Notes: generated from the sequence alone by a model not told the origin. A stretch of DNA of 64,000 bases from DATBWZ01 sp036514535 (GCA_036514535.1 DATBWZ010000089.1:1-64000); one strand, 5' to 3'; positions 15,895 to 26,020 are shown, numbered from the stretch's first letter. Numbers and translations are program-made.

Positions 15895-16629
15895 CTATTT
15901 GCTCTCCCTCCGGAGTATAAATGGTTTGTGTACCATATCCTCCTTGTAATCAAGCGTAAGGACATACATTATTATGTTAACTGCAAGCCTTATCGCATGC
16001 TCCCGCTGTCCTTCCCCGCCGGGGACCACATCAAATTCCCAGCCCCCACCACCATCACTGCTCTTTGCGCATGCACCGAAAATATCATTTAGTGAATATA
16101 TAACGGCATACCTGCCTCCAACCCTTATACCGTCAAGATAGGGTTGCGCAATGACGCGGCCGGAAACAAACTTTATAAGATAAAAGGACTTATAAATGAC
16201 ATCGCTGATCGGTATAGCCTCAAAACTGACCCCGGAAAAGATCTTGTTAAACTCCCTTCTTACTGCCAGATCAAAAACGTTGCCCCTGACACCACCTGGA
16301 TTATCTATGAAAATAGTGCCGCCTGCCAAAAGATAATCCCTGAGTATTTTTATCTCCAATGCAGTAAATCTTAAGTCGCTGTTATAGGAAAGGGTGACAA
16401 ACGGAAACGAGAATAGCGCGGGATTTACCTGCACCAGCCTGATTTCAGGGTCAATATCAATATTAGTCCTTTTCATAATCTCCACAATAAGGCTTTTTAT
16501 CCCCGCATCCCTGCTGTCTGTCCCGGCGCCCCCAGCTGAGATTTTTGCCCAGGATATAATATCCATGCTGTGAACGGCTCCGGAAAAAGCAATTATAACC
16601 GCAAAGATGACGATGCTTTTTTTCTTCAT
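15895..16629 (-). CDS. DUF4159-domain periplasmic protein
   Basis: 244 residues from the ATG at 16629, which overlaps the stop of the preceding gene (TAATG). A Lys-rich N-terminus and hydrophobic stretch form a signal peptide (residues 1-20). The DUF4159 region shows the typical TALEIKILRDYLLAGGTIFI then DNPGG pattern, a glutamine-amidotransferase-like fold lacking an obvious catalytic Cys. DUF4159 genes are regular members of MoxR/Bat operons. An upstream ATG at 16698 exists but lies inside the previous gene and lacks support. Confidence 0.85.
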   Translation of the reverse strand: MKKKSIVIFAVIIAFSGAVHSMDIISWAKISAGGAGTDSRDAGIKSLIVEIMKRTNIDIDPEIRLVQVNPALFSFPFVTLSYNSDLRFTALEIKILRDYLLAGGTIFIDNPGGVRGNVFDLAVRREFNKIFSGVSFEAIPISDVIYKSFYLIKFVSGRVIAQPYLDGIRVGGRYAVIYSLNDIFGACAKSSDGGGGWEFDVVPGGEGQREHAIRLAVNIIMYVLTLDYKEDMVHKPFILRRESK

Positions 16630-18626
16630 TATCTTCTGCCAGAGAAAACTGCTTCCAAGGATAGAGATATTAAAAAAAGCAGGATAAACAGCGGCCATAG
16701 AGGGACAAATCTATCCGCACCATGCATCAGTACTCCATCACCGAGAAAAGTAATTCTCTTTCCGAAAAGGAGACGAAGTTCTTTTGCTTCCCATCGCGAT
16801 ATATCAGATTCTGCCGGGTCCGGGTTGACTGGAATAACATATTTTCGCTGAATCCCCTGAGTATTGGGAAATTCTTCCAACTTCCAGATTCCTGCCCTAT
16901 TAAAAACCACATCCTGGGAAACGCCTGTAATTCTCTTCTCCTCCGACATCCCGTCCGGATCGGTTATACTTATCCTATCCACCCCTTCAGAAATTTTTAA
17001 CTTCTGCGTCCCCGTCTTCTCCTCTATTATATAAGTCCGGTTGCCAGCGGTTATACTTCCGGCAATCTCCAGCACAAAGGGAAGAAAAACAGGGTGGAGA
17101 GGGAAGTTTGTCCATTCAATGTCCACAGTTGAGGCAAACAATAAAATATTGCCGCTTCCATACGCCGCGCTGATTAACGCAGGCGCTCCATCGGAGAATT
17201 TCAAAAGCACTGATGGTGCCTTGCTTCCGGGAAAAAATAATATTCTTCCGGTAAAATCTACTGCGGAGATGCTTTTCTTCTCGGATTCTCTCAGGTACTC
17301 CATAAAGCCTTTTTGCGGTATCTGATTTATAGTAAAGTTGCCCTTTTGAATTTGTTTCGTTTCTACTCCAATCTCTTCGGATATAAGGCGTAGAAGCCAG
17401 CCATTCTCAAATTGTTTTCCTGCAGATATAAAAAGGCCCTTTCCTTTTTTAACCTCTGCGAGGATTTTCTCCCGCGATATCAACGATATTTCTTCTGTAT
17501 TCAGTAGCATATAACCATCAAAGGTTTCTATCCTCGTTTTGTCAAGTCCTGCAAGCGTAACCGTTTTAGTATGGAAAGCCTCATCGCCTGAATTATGCGA
17601 CATGAGCGCCTTTTTCAGAAAATAAGATTCCCCTCGGAATGGCCTTGGATCAGGGGAGCCATCCACAATAAGTAGCCTTCTTTTTCCCGGCACCGGGGAA
17701 ACGAAAAAGCGCCTGTTGTCCTGCGGAATCGGATCGGGACCAAGTTCCACATAGCCAGAGCTCTGATCGCGCAGGGGGCATTGAAAAAAAAGTTCGCCGG
17801 TTCCGCCACTGATTCTCACCGAGGTTGCAGCGGAACCGCCGTCAAGGAAATCAAGACGCACAGGAATTTCTGTCTCAACCGGTGGAAAGGATGCGACCGC
17901 ACCTCTTACCTCAAGGAAATCACCGGAAACGGCTGTTCTAAAATCGCTGACATAAAAATTTGCTTTTCCTGCGTTTTTACCAATTTCCGCAATAGTCAAG
18001 CTGGCGCTCTCATTCTCCAAAAGCCCCCTTATTCTTTCCGTATCCCAGCCGTTTCTTGTGAGGTCAGTTACGACATAAATATGCTTTTCCCCTTTTGAAA
18101 GCAATCCCATGACCCCGGCAAGGGCATTGTATAAATCGGTAGACCCTGATGTACAATTTATCTCCTTTTTAAAAGATTTAAATTCTTCAGCCAGAATCTT
18201 ACGGTGAGACTCTACGCCTTCATTGAACAGGGCAAACAGGACGGGAGCAGAAAAATTCCGCATAATTGATTCTGCCACTTCCTTGCCCCTTTCAAGATAA
18301 TTATATTCGCCGGAATAACAGGTGCTCATTGAATTATCAAGCAGAACAGCAACATTCCCCTGCTCTGCTCCATCCAACAATCTCTGCCCGGTGTATGGCA
18401 TTGAGAGAGCAAAGGTAAAAAATATTATACAAAGAATCCTTAAGAGCAAAAGCAGCAGGTCCGTAATAAAAAGGGAATGTTTTATTTTTTCCTTTGCGCG
18501 GATAAGAAATTTTATGGCCGGGAATTTTTTTGTCCCTTCAACCTGTTTTTTCAGAAGATGCAGGAGCACCGGTATAATGATTAAAGAAAGCCCTGTTAAA
18601 AAAAAGATATTATAGAAATTCATCCT
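16629..18626 (-). CDS. BatA-type membrane protein with vWA domain
   Basis: 665 residues from the ATG at 18626. The N-terminus is the BatA ('aerotolerance') module: a helix, then PVLLHLLKKQVEGTKKFPA and a second helix at about residues 58-76. A vWA domain follows with MIDAS VLLDNSMST (near 90). The middle has a glutamine-amidotransferase-like fold and the C-terminus ends in a transmembrane helix and SGRR. The longer frame to 18677 overlaps the DUF58 gene and is rejected. It is flanked by DUF58 upstream (4 nt apart) and DUF4159 downstream (overlap), so translation is coupled. Confidence 0.88.
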   Translation of the reverse strand, partial: RMNFYNIFFLTGLSLIIIPVLLHLLKKQVEGTKKFPAIKFLIRAKEKIKHSLFITDLLLLLLRILCIIFFTFALSMPYTGQRLLDGAEQGNVAVLLDNSMSTCYSGEYNYLERGKEVAESIMRNFSAPVLFALFNEGVESHRKILAEEFKSFKKEINCTSGSTDLYNALAGVMGLLSKGEKHIYVVTDLTRNGWDTERIRGLLENESASLTIAEIGKNAGKANFYVSDFRTAVSGDFLEVRGAVASFPPVETEIPVRLDFLDGGSAATSVRISGGTGELFFQCPLRDQSSGYVELGPDPIPQDNRRFFVSPVPGKRRLLIVDGSPDPRPFRGESYFLKKALMSHNSGDEAFHTKTVTLAGLDKTRIETFDGYMLLNTEEISLISREKILAEVKKGKGLFISAGKQFENGWLLRLISEEIGVETKQIQKGNFTINQIPQKGFMEYLRESEKKSISAVDFTGRILFFPGSKAPSVLLKFSDGAPALISAAYGSGNILLFASTVDIEWTNFPLHPVFLPFVLEIAGSITAGNRTYIIEEKTGTQKLKISEGVDRISITDPDGMSEEKRITGVSQDVVFNRAGIWKLEEFPNTQGIQRKYVIPVNPDPAESDISRWEAKELRLLFGKRITFLGDGVLMHGADRFVPLWPLFILLFLISLSLEAVFSGRR

Positions 18627-18630
18627 GCGC

Positions 18631-19590
18631 CTATTGAACAGTTGCTGTTCTCGTACCGATGAGACGGGATAGCGCATTCTCCGGAGGGGTTGAGGTTTCT
18701 ATTAGCAGATGGTCAATACCGTTCATCTTAAAGCCCTTTCTGTATTTTTCTACAGATGTGGTGATTTCTGAAATATACGCTTGCCGGACCGCAGCAGGAT
18801 CCGCCTGCACTTCCCCCTCTCCCTCAAGGCCGATAAAACGCCATGGCTCGTCAAAATCAAATCTCAGCTCACAGGGATCAAAGATCTGCAGAACCATCAT
18901 ATCGTTCCTTTTTCCATGCAGATATCTCGCACCCCTTATCACCGCCTCTTCATCGGCAATCAGATCCGAAAGCGCAATAACTATACCCCTTGAAAGTCTG
19001 TCTGCTATAAATTGAAACGCTCCCGGAAGATCGGCAGCGCCCCTCGGTTCCGCGGTCATGAGATTTTCGGAAATTTTTCTTATAAATTGTCTTCCCCGGT
19101 GTGGAGAGATATAATGAAAACCATCGCCAGAAGCAATAAGCAGCCCAACCTCGTCAAACTGATTGAGCAGAAGGAACGCAATGGATGCCGCAAGCAGCCT
19201 GGCGTAATCAATCTTAGTAATGCTTATTGACCCAAAGTCCATTGAGGCAGAGGCATCCATAAGAATGATGCACCTTGTGTTCGTTTCCGTATCGTACTGT
19301 TTTATAAAGTATCTGTCTGATTTTGCGTACGCCTTCCAATCAAGATTGCTTAGGTCGTCTCCCTGGGAATACTCCTTGTGCTGGGAAAATTCTACTGATT
19401 GGCCAATATGATAATTTTTGTGCAGCCCGCTCAATGCACCATCAACGCTTATCCGCGCTCTGTATATGAGTCTGTTTATCCTCTCAAGAACCTCCGGTTC
19501 CAGAATGCTATTTGACGGAATTCTATCCCTTGAATGTTCATCTTTCCGTCCCTTCAAGAGCATTATCCCATGATCTTTCATATTTTTCAT
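18631..19590 (-). CDS. DUF58-domain protein of the MoxR operon
   Basis: 319 residues. The DUF58 signature is clear: YSQGDDLSNLDWKAYAKSD (about 91-109), followed by a vWA-like MIDAS ILMDASASMD. DUF58 proteins act with MoxR AAA ATPases, probably as the substrate-facing partner. The start overlaps the MoxR stop by 4 nt (ATGA). Later in-frame ATGs at residues 4 and 10 are possible starts. No signal peptide or transmembrane helix, so it is cytoplasmic. Confidence 0.92.
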   Translation of the reverse strand: MKNMKDHGIMLLKGRKDEHSRDRIPSNSILEPEVLERINRLIYRARISVDGALSGLHKNYHIGQSVEFSQHKEYSQGDDLSNLDWKAYAKSDRYFIKQYDTETNTRCIILMDASASMDFGSISITKIDYARLLAASIAFLLLNQFDEVGLLIASGDGFHYISPHRGRQFIRKISENLMTAEPRGAADLPGAFQFIADRLSRGIVIALSDLIADEEAVIRGARYLHGKRNDMMVLQIFDPCELRFDFDEPWRFIGLEGEGEVQADPAAVRQAYISEITTSVEKYRKGFKMNGIDHLLIETSTPPENALSRLIGTRTATVQ

Positions 19591-20591
19591 TCGACTGATG
19601 CTTTAAGTTTCTCAACAATTTCTTTAGTTGTTATGCCTTCGGATTCAGCGTAAAGATTCGGGATGATTCTGTGCTTTAGTACCGGGATAAGAAGTTCCCT
19701 TATATCCTCAACCGAAACGGTGTACCTACCGTCAAGTATTGCCCTTGTCTTTCCGCCGAGAATAAGATACTGGGAAGCCCTTGGGCTGGCGCCCCACTTC
19801 ACCCATTCCTTTATAAAATCGGGAGCGGCCTTCTCTCCGGGCCTCGTGCCTCTCACGATACGGACAGCATAATCGGTAACATGGTCAGAAACAGGCACTC
19901 GTCTCACAAGATTTTGCAGTTCCCTGATTTCAACCGGAGAAATTACCGTGTTTAACGCCGGCTCATATGCTGATGTCGTGTTCCTGACTATCTCATTTTC
20001 TTCCTGATAGCCGGGATAATCAATCTCTATCTCAAACATAAATCTGTCCAGCTGGGCTTCCGGCAACGGATACGTCCCTTCCTGTTCAATCGGGTTCTGC
20101 GTGGCAAAAACAAGGAAGGGCGAATCCAGTTCGTACGTGACTCCTCCAACCGTTACCTTGTATTCCTGCATAGCCTGCAACATAGCAGATTGAGTTTTCG
20201 GAGTGGTCCTGTTTATCTCATCTGCAAGAACAATGTTGGCAAAAACCGGACCCTGGACAAACTTGAAGATCCTTTTTCCTGTTGCCCTGTCTTCCTCCAA
20301 AACCTCTGTCCCTGTAATATCCGACGGCATCAGGTCAGGAGTAAACTGTATTCTGCTGAACCTCAACTGCAACGCCTGCGCAATAGAACTGACAAGAAGC
20401 GTCTTAGCGAGTCCCGGGACACCGACAATTACTGAATGCCCTTTTGAAAACAGCGATATCAGCAGAAGTTCTATAACCTTTTCCTGTCCGATTATTACCT
20501 TTTTTAATTCTTGTACTATTCTGCGCTTTGCGTTAGCGATATTCTCAACCATCTCTGTATCCTGCTTTAGGTTCACGCTTTCAGACTGCAT
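19587..20591 (-). CDS. MoxR-family AAA+ ATPase
   Basis: 334 residues from the ATG at 20591, which is preceded by GGGAGGGG; an ATG at 20615 would add eight residues. Walker A is GVPGLAKTLL, Walker B is IVLADEINR, and the sensor region reads FATQNPIEQEGTYPLPEAQL, which is diagnostic of MoxR proteins. These ATPases remodel or mature protein complexes, with DUF58 and vWA partners encoded next door. It lies about 40 nt after the zinc-peptidase/TPR gene. Confidence 0.95.
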   Translation of the reverse strand: MQSESVNLKQDTEMVENIANAKRRIVQELKKVIIGQEKVIELLLISLFSKGHSVIVGVPGLAKTLLVSSIAQALQLRFSRIQFTPDLMPSDITGTEVLEEDRATGKRIFKFVQGPVFANIVLADEINRTTPKTQSAMLQAMQEYKVTVGGVTYELDSPFLVFATQNPIEQEGTYPLPEAQLDRFMFEIEIDYPGYQEENEIVRNTTSAYEPALNTVISPVEIRELQNLVRRVPVSDHVTDYAVRIVRGTRPGEKAAPDFIKEWVKWGASPRASQYLILGGKTRAILDGRYTVSVEDIRELLIPVLKHRIIPNLYAESEGITTKEIVEKLKASVE

Positions 20592-20629
20592 ATCCCCTCC
20601 CGATTCAACATCCATCCAATCCCGTCAGA

Positions 20630-22177
20630 TTATTCCATTTTCAGCAACTCAAGTGCCCTGGTTTCTATCTGCACACGAGGTTCGTCTCCCGTCCTTTTAT
20701 ACAACAAGTATAACTGATTATGTACGTAAGGGTCAAACGGATTTATTGCATTCGCCTCCAGAAGCGCCTGCAGTAAGTTTGAATCGTCTCCAAGGCCGAG
20801 ATAGACCCTTGAAAGATGGACCATCGTAGGAGCAAATCCGGGATACAGTTCCCTGGATTTCTGAAGATACCCAAGAGCTTCCCTGTAATTTTTCTTCATT
20901 ATTAACGCAAGCGCGAGTTTGTTCAGCACATAGGGTGAATCAGACACAACCATATTTGACTTCCGGTATTCCGCAATTGCAGCGTCAAGTCTTCCCCTCG
21001 CAAAAAGCAGATCCCCGAGGGTAAGATAATCCCTCGCTTTTTCAACCGGAACATCCTCGGGATTGAGATCTTCTTTTTCTCCATCTTTTTTTAAAAGGGG
21101 GTGAAAAATATTCATCCCGCTGGATGCATCCTTTACAATTTTTTTAGCATGATCCTGCCAGGAAGCGAAAAACGCCTTTCTATCTGAATTTAACACCCTT
21201 CTGAAAACCTCATCTTCGTTCATCTCTTCAGAAAAGAAATTTATAACACGCTTTAACATATCCAGTCCGCCAATTGAAATAATGTAGTCAATCATGCTTG
21301 CAGTTTCGGCAAAAGCAAGAGCAGCCCTTCTGGCGCTGCGCAGTTTAGCGAAAGAAGTCCCCATCTCCTCAAGAGTAACAATATCTCCGGAAGCAAGAGA
21401 ATCACGCAGGACAGATTTAATTGAGGACTCCATTTCGCCCCCTTTGCCCGAACGCCACCTGGACTCCTCGTATTTCGCAACACCCTCCTGCAACCACAGC
21501 GGGACATTGTTGCCAGAGAGACGGGCAAGAGCATAATGAATATATTCATGCGCCACTGTATCAAGCCATCTGTATCCCCTTAGATAGAGCCGCGGTGACG
21601 AGAGTATGATCCGGTTGTAAAGACATATAGCTACTGTTCCGGTTTTATTTATAGAATCAGCCGACAGGGGCGTAACAGAACTAAAAGCATCAAGATCAGA
21701 ATAGACCTCCACAATAACTGGTTCCGATGGCAAATAATCCAAATCTTCATAGACTGCCCGCATTATGCTTTCAAGCGCAGATAAAAGATATGGGACCAAA
21801 ATCTCGTCCTTGCCGGGATGGACCCTTACAGCAAAATTGGCTACTTTCAGTTCCTTGAAATTCTTTGTAAATTTTTTTGAGGATCGGGCGAGTTTGAAAA
21901 AGAGATCTTCATCGCTAACACCCGATCTATTGAAAAGTTCCACTGCTTTTGTGTATTCACCACTGAAAAACTTTATTTTTCCCAGAAGGTATAAATGCCG
22001 CAACTCATCCTTATCCGGATCTTTCTTCAGCATATCCCCTGCAGAGGCAATATCCCATGCCTCTATCAGGCTGTTAACCTTAAGATAAAATTGTTCCTTT
22101 CCAGAGGAAACTCCCGTGACTGGAGCGGATATTACAAAAAAAGCAAGGAATGATATAAGGAAGCCCATCCGCTTCAT
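20630..22177 (-). CDS. Periplasmic zinc peptidase (MA family-like) with TPR repeats
   Basis: 515 residues. Signal peptide (1-22), an N-terminal TPR-like region (about 30-90), then a gluzincin-type zinc site: TVAHEYIHYAL gives H210-E211-x2-H214 and WLQEGVAKYEE gives the third ligand E231. This matches the peptidase MA superfamily. C-terminal TPR repeats follow (about 385-505). It overlaps the DUF4175-like gene by 4 nt and leads into MoxR, so it belongs to this operon. Possible roles are processing or scaffolding of envelope proteins; substrates are unknown. Confidence 0.85.
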   Translation of the reverse strand: MKRMGFLISFLAFFVISAPVTGVSSGKEQFYLKVNSLIEAWDIASAGDMLKKDPDKDELRHLYLLGKIKFFSGEYTKAVELFNRSGVSDEDLFFKLARSSKKFTKNFKELKVANFAVRVHPGKDEILVPYLLSALESIMRAVYEDLDYLPSEPVIVEVYSDLDAFSSVTPLSADSINKTGTVAICLYNRIILSSPRLYLRGYRWLDTVAHEYIHYALARLSGNNVPLWLQEGVAKYEESRWRSGKGGEMESSIKSVLRDSLASGDIVTLEEMGTSFAKLRSARRAALAFAETASMIDYIISIGGLDMLKRVINFFSEEMNEDEVFRRVLNSDRKAFFASWQDHAKKIVKDASSGMNIFHPLLKKDGEKEDLNPEDVPVEKARDYLTLGDLLFARGRLDAAIAEYRKSNMVVSDSPYVLNKLALALIMKKNYREALGYLQKSRELYPGFAPTMVHLSRVYLGLGDDSNLLQALLEANAINPFDPYVHNQLYLLYKRTGDEPRVQIETRALELLKME

Positions 22178-24783
22178 TTTAAAAGTTCCTCATAGTATCT
22201 CTTATTCTCTTCCTTGAACCTTTCAGGCAAACCCGACCTCATAGCTTTCAGCAACTCATCCCTGAGCTTTTTCTCAAACTGCGATTCCTGCTCTCCCGGC
22301 AGTTCAACCCTCCCGGTAATGCCGCCATATCCATAAGACTGCGGCATCATTCCGAAAACAGGAAGCGTCATAGGCATTCCGCCTTTCTGCATTTCGTCTA
22401 TAAAATCCTTTGCTTCCCCAAGTCTCCGGTGTGCCTCCGCAGCATTGCTTATTCCACCGGGAAGGTCGTTGTTTTTCAGCCTCTCTTCTGAGCCCTTCAT
22501 AAAATCCGCTGCGCCTGAAAGCATGCCGGGCAGAGGCGTATTCATGCCCTTGTTTGATGCCTGCAATTCCTGAACCTTTCCGATGAGTTTCCTCGTGTGT
22601 TCCCCGGCTTTATTTTCTCTTTCAGAAAACTCCTGGATATTCTTTCGTGCAATGGGTGAAATCTCCGGCGTGGAATTTTTTAAAAGTCCTTCCATGTCCT
22701 TTATAATTTCATCGTTGAGCCGGATAGACCTTTCAATTTCAGGACCAGCCTCCCTCATTTTATCAAGAGCGCTCTTCTGTTCTTTTTCAATATCTGCTAT
22801 CCTGCTCCTTATTTCAGACAATTCCGCTGACAGATTAGCCATGCTTTTAACCGCCGCAGAGTTTAACATTTCGCGCATAGAGGCAAGCATTTTCGTATAT
22901 TCCTGCAGGAATTCCTGATACAGTTTTTTTGCCTCTTCAATCCTACCCTGCTTCAATAATTCCTGAACATCCTTTAATTTTGGCAGCATCGTATCCATAC
23001 TGACATTACCGAGCGCATCCCGGTTTATAAAATCAGCGGAAAAATTCCCAATGCTGCCGGCAATGTCTGAAAGCAACGCGGAAATTGCCCGCTCAATATC
23101 CTGTATTCCTGAAAGAAGATCATTTTCCATTCCCTTTTTAAACCTATCCAGCAACGATTGTTGCTGTTCCATCAAGCGCTCCCACTTACCGACAGCAAAT
23201 TCCAGCAGTCCAAGCCTGAGAATATTGTTTAGTTCCAGAATATCCGACTCCATGGCCTGGATTATTAAATCGGAAGGATTATTCTTCCTGCCGGCATTTG
23301 AAGCAATAAAAGCATTTATTTCTGCCATGCCGGTATTGAGATCAGAGACTATCTTGTTCAGGAGATCCAATGCTCTATTCTGTGTGTCCGGCATTGACTG
23401 CCTGATTTTCCGGGCTGACTGTAAAATATTTTCAAACCTGCCGGATAAATCTGTCCAGAATTTTTTCCGGGAAAGATTTTCGTTTCCTTCAAGAATTTCC
23501 GCAAGGGCGTCAAGCATCTCCTCAAAGAGCGCTTTTACGTTTTCAAGAAGCGATTCCATTCTGTCAGAGCCGGTTATCCTGAGGGGAATCTTCTGTGACG
23601 AGGAAATTTTGGGACCCGATACAGCATCATTATCCATTACCTCAAACCAGAGATTAGCCTCATCGCCCTTTTTCAAACCATATTCCCTCAGCGGCCAAAG
23701 ATATTCCCCTTTCAATGTCTTTTCATTACTCCTGCCTTCTTTTATTCCAATTTCAGCCCTTTTCCCGTCCTTTTCGTAAACAAGGGTTATCTTTTTAACG
23801 CCGAAATCGTCCGATGCATTATAGGAAAGGAGAATATTGCTATCGTAAGTCAGTTCCTCTCCCCGTGTTATCTGCACAGCCTCCACCGATGGATAAGCAT
23901 CTTCCTCCGGAGATATACTCCGCAGCGCGCCATCCCTGTGCTTTCGGGTTTTTCTTTTTAATTCAAAGAAATAGTTGCGCGGCTCCACAACAGGTGCTTT
24001 TCCGGTAAAACGGCCTTCCGCACCGTCCATCGCCACACTCTCTCCGTTATCAAAAACCATGCTCACAGCAGAAGTCCCTTCGGGAACAACAACAGAAATC
24101 TCGGCAATGCTGCCCTTCAAAGCATAGATATTTCCATCGGTATTTTTATATGTTTTTTGGGATAATCCGGTATATGCAGGAAACATATAAGTTATCTCTA
24201 TGGATTTTACAATTCCGTCTCTCCCGTATATTCCTGCAAAACTGTCCCTGACAATTTTATAGGCGTTCCGCCATGCGCCGGTTCCGGCATCAACTGCAAG
24301 AATCAAAAGAATCAACACTCCGGCAAGCTTCAAAAGGCTCGCTGTACGTTTCTCCACAAACGGTATTTTATTCCCGTTCGCGCTGAGCATAGATGCCATT
24401 TTTTTAACATGGGAACCTATCAGGTCTGCCGAAACATGGGGAGGATCATCATCCAATTGCCCCAGTTCAATTGCCGACATTAGATCATCCGCGGCAGATT
24501 CGGAAAGAAGACACTTTAATTCGGCATACAAACTGGAATATCTCAACGCGCGTTTTATTGAAAAAATAAAACGGATACAGAAAAGAAATATTATAAAAAC
24601 ACCGGCAATGAAAATACCTGCAGCATACGGGTATGGCATCAACTTCAGAACAACCGGTGCAGTAAGAAGCATGGCAACCACAAGAGCACTCGCCCATGCA
24701 ATCTCAAAAAGAACAGATTTTATTAACAACCTGATCCTGTTAATTTTTATAAAATTGGTAATGTTATGATACTCGCGCTGCAT
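22174..24783 (-). CDS. DUF4175-like large membrane protein with coiled coils
   Basis: 869 residues. Two N-terminal transmembrane helices (about 20-42 and 50-72), a third near 150-168, then an Ig-like beta region (about 200-400) and a long alpha-helical coiled-coil section (about 420-760). The C-terminus is rich in Gly, Met and Pro and ends KRYYEELLK. The layout matches DUF4175/TIGR02302-type proteins of MoxR-linked operons, though I cannot confirm the family by search. It follows nth by 2 nt and overlaps the zinc-peptidase gene by 4 nt. Confidence 0.75.
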   Translation of the reverse strand: MQREYHNITNFIKINRIRLLIKSVLFEIAWASALVVAMLLTAPVVLKLMPYPYAAGIFIAGVFIIFLFCIRFIFSIKRALRYSSLYAELKCLLSESAADDLMSAIELGQLDDDPPHVSADLIGSHVKKMASMLSANGNKIPFVEKRTASLLKLAGVLILLILAVDAGTGAWRNAYKIVRDSFAGIYGRDGIVKSIEITYMFPAYTGLSQKTYKNTDGNIYALKGSIAEISVVVPEGTSAVSMVFDNGESVAMDGAEGRFTGKAPVVEPRNYFFELKRKTRKHRDGALRSISPEEDAYPSVEAVQITRGEELTYDSNILLSYNASDDFGVKKITLVYEKDGKRAEIGIKEGRSNEKTLKGEYLWPLREYGLKKGDEANLWFEVMDNDAVSGPKISSSQKIPLRITGSDRMESLLENVKALFEEMLDALAEILEGNENLSRKKFWTDLSGRFENILQSARKIRQSMPDTQNRALDLLNKIVSDLNTGMAEINAFIASNAGRKNNPSDLIIQAMESDILELNNILRLGLLEFAVGKWERLMEQQQSLLDRFKKGMENDLLSGIQDIERAISALLSDIAGSIGNFSADFINRDALGNVSMDTMLPKLKDVQELLKQGRIEEAKKLYQEFLQEYTKMLASMREMLNSAAVKSMANLSAELSEIRSRIADIEKEQKSALDKMREAGPEIERSIRLNDEIIKDMEGLLKNSTPEISPIARKNIQEFSERENKAGEHTRKLIGKVQELQASNKGMNTPLPGMLSGAADFMKGSEERLKNNDLPGGISNAAEAHRRLGEAKDFIDEMQKGGMPMTLPVFGMMPQSYGYGGITGRVELPGEQESQFEKKLRDELLKAMRSGLPERFKEENKRYYEELLK

Positions 24784-24785
24784 CT

Positions 24786-25478
24786 TTAACCTTTCTTGCT
24801 ATTCCTGCTATTGAAAAATTCACAGTATTTCCGGACGGGACAGATTGCGCATTCCGGACTGCGTGGATGACAGGTCATCCTGCCGTGCTTTATAAGATTA
24901 ATGTGGAATGAATGATACTTTTTCTCCGGCACAATTGCCTCCATCAGGTAATGGGCTTTTTCACGGGTTGATTTAGCCGGGAAAAGCCCGAGCCGCTTCG
25001 CAACCCTGAAGATGTGTGTATCCACCGGAAAGGCTGGCTTTCCGAGTGAAAAAAGCATTACGCACGCTGCGGTCTTTTCCCCTATTCCCCTGAAGGAGAG
25101 AAGAAACTTCCTTGCATCCTCGTTGCTGTATCTGCTCAGGAACTTAAGGGTTAAAGCGTGGTATTTCTGCTCCAACTCACTCAGAATGTTAATGATATTC
25201 CTTGATTTCTGTTCTGCAAGGCCGGCAACCCGGATAGTATTTTTAAGCCTTTCCGCGCCGCCGGCAAGGACGTCAGTCCATCCTCTATATTCTTTTTTTA
25301 TCTCCGTCCATGCCCTGTCACGGTTCCGGTCATTAGTGTTCTGGGAAAGGATAGTGAAGATCGTTTCGTCAAGCGGTTCACGGAATCCGTTTTTTTTAGG
25401 TATTCCGTAACGGGATTCAAGGATTTTTATAATTGTTTTCAACCTGACTATACGGTTTCTCTTTCCTGATAACATCAA
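24786..25478 (-). CDS. nth: Endonuclease III-type DNA glycosylase/AP lyase
   Basis: 230 residues. HhH-GPD fold with the hairpin FRGIGEKTAACVML carrying the catalytic Lys, and the catalytic Asp in FPVDTHIFRVAKRLG. The C-terminal [4Fe-4S] ligands C-x6-C-x2-C-x5-C are intact (CHPRSPECAICPVRKYC). The enzyme removes oxidised pyrimidines from DNA and cuts the abasic site. Its start overlaps the end of the Mut7-C gene by 62 nt, so the exact start is not certain; an ATG just downstream (residue 2) is equally possible. Confidence 0.92.
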   Translation of the reverse strand: MMLSGKRNRIVRLKTIIKILESRYGIPKKNGFREPLDETIFTILSQNTNDRNRDRAWTEIKKEYRGWTDVLAGGAERLKNTIRVAGLAEQKSRNIINILSELEQKYHALTLKFLSRYSNEDARKFLLSFRGIGEKTAACVMLFSLGKPAFPVDTHIFRVAKRLGLFPAKSTREKAHYLMEAIVPEKKYHSFHINLIKHGRMTCHPRSPECAICPVRKYCEFFNSRNSKKG

Positions 25479-25908
25479 TCATCTCCTGCATGTGTGTCCT
25501 GTGCGTACCTTCCCAGTATATCCTCCTGCAGGAGGGACAGGTAGAGAATTCATTCATGGTCTTTCTTACATACTCAGGAACCCTGCTTTTAACATCATCC
25601 TCTGCCGCTTGCTCAAGCAATTTGTTGCATTCAAGGCATCTGGAGAAAAAATTCTTCACATCAAGATCAATAACGAGGGCGCTAATTATCTCCCGGACCT
25701 GAAAAACAGGATAATTCTCCTTAACTATATAAACGCTGTTCTTGCTCTCCTTTTCATATTTTCTGCCCCTTGTCAGGAATATTGCGCCGGACATGCTCCA
25801 TTTCTCAATATCAGAATCGTCAACCTCCGTTACATACTCCGCATCAAAGCCAAGAAGCCTGAGAAGCCGCGCAAGTTTCCCGAGCATCCTGTCCACAACA
25901 AACTTCAT
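25417..25908 (-). CDS. Mut7-C RNase-domain protein
   Basis: 163 residues. The N-terminus FVVDRMLGKLARLLRLLGFD is the Mut7-C signature, a PIN-like RNase fold with acidic residues (D5, then DDSD about 29-32). The C-terminus is a zinc ribbon: CLECN and CPSCRRIYWEGTH. The role is unknown, probably RNA cleavage. The 3' end overlaps nth. A 22-bp inverted repeat (TATGATTT-6-AAATCATA, 25911-25932) lies just upstream of the start. Confidence 0.88.
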   Translation of the reverse strand: MKFVVDRMLGKLARLLRLLGFDAEYVTEVDDSDIEKWSMSGAIFLTRGRKYEKESKNSVYIVKENYPVFQVREIISALVIDLDVKNFFSRCLECNKLLEQAAEDDVKSRVPEYVRKTMNEFSTCPSCRRIYWEGTHRTHMQEMIDVIRKEKPYSQVENNYKNP

Positions 25909-26020
25909 TTTATGATTTTAGGTTAAATCATAACCTTCGGGATGTCAAGTCAGGCGGCTTTTCCTTTTAATTCCGCTGCCAGCACCCTTTCAGCCAAAGG
26001 TATGCCCAGTCAAAAAATTC

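Noticed and set aside
25911..25932. Inverted repeat TATGATTT-6-AAATCATA before the Mut7-C gene
   Set aside because: Good arms but AT-rich and immediately at the start; could be an operator or a chance hairpin, and no regulator is suggested.
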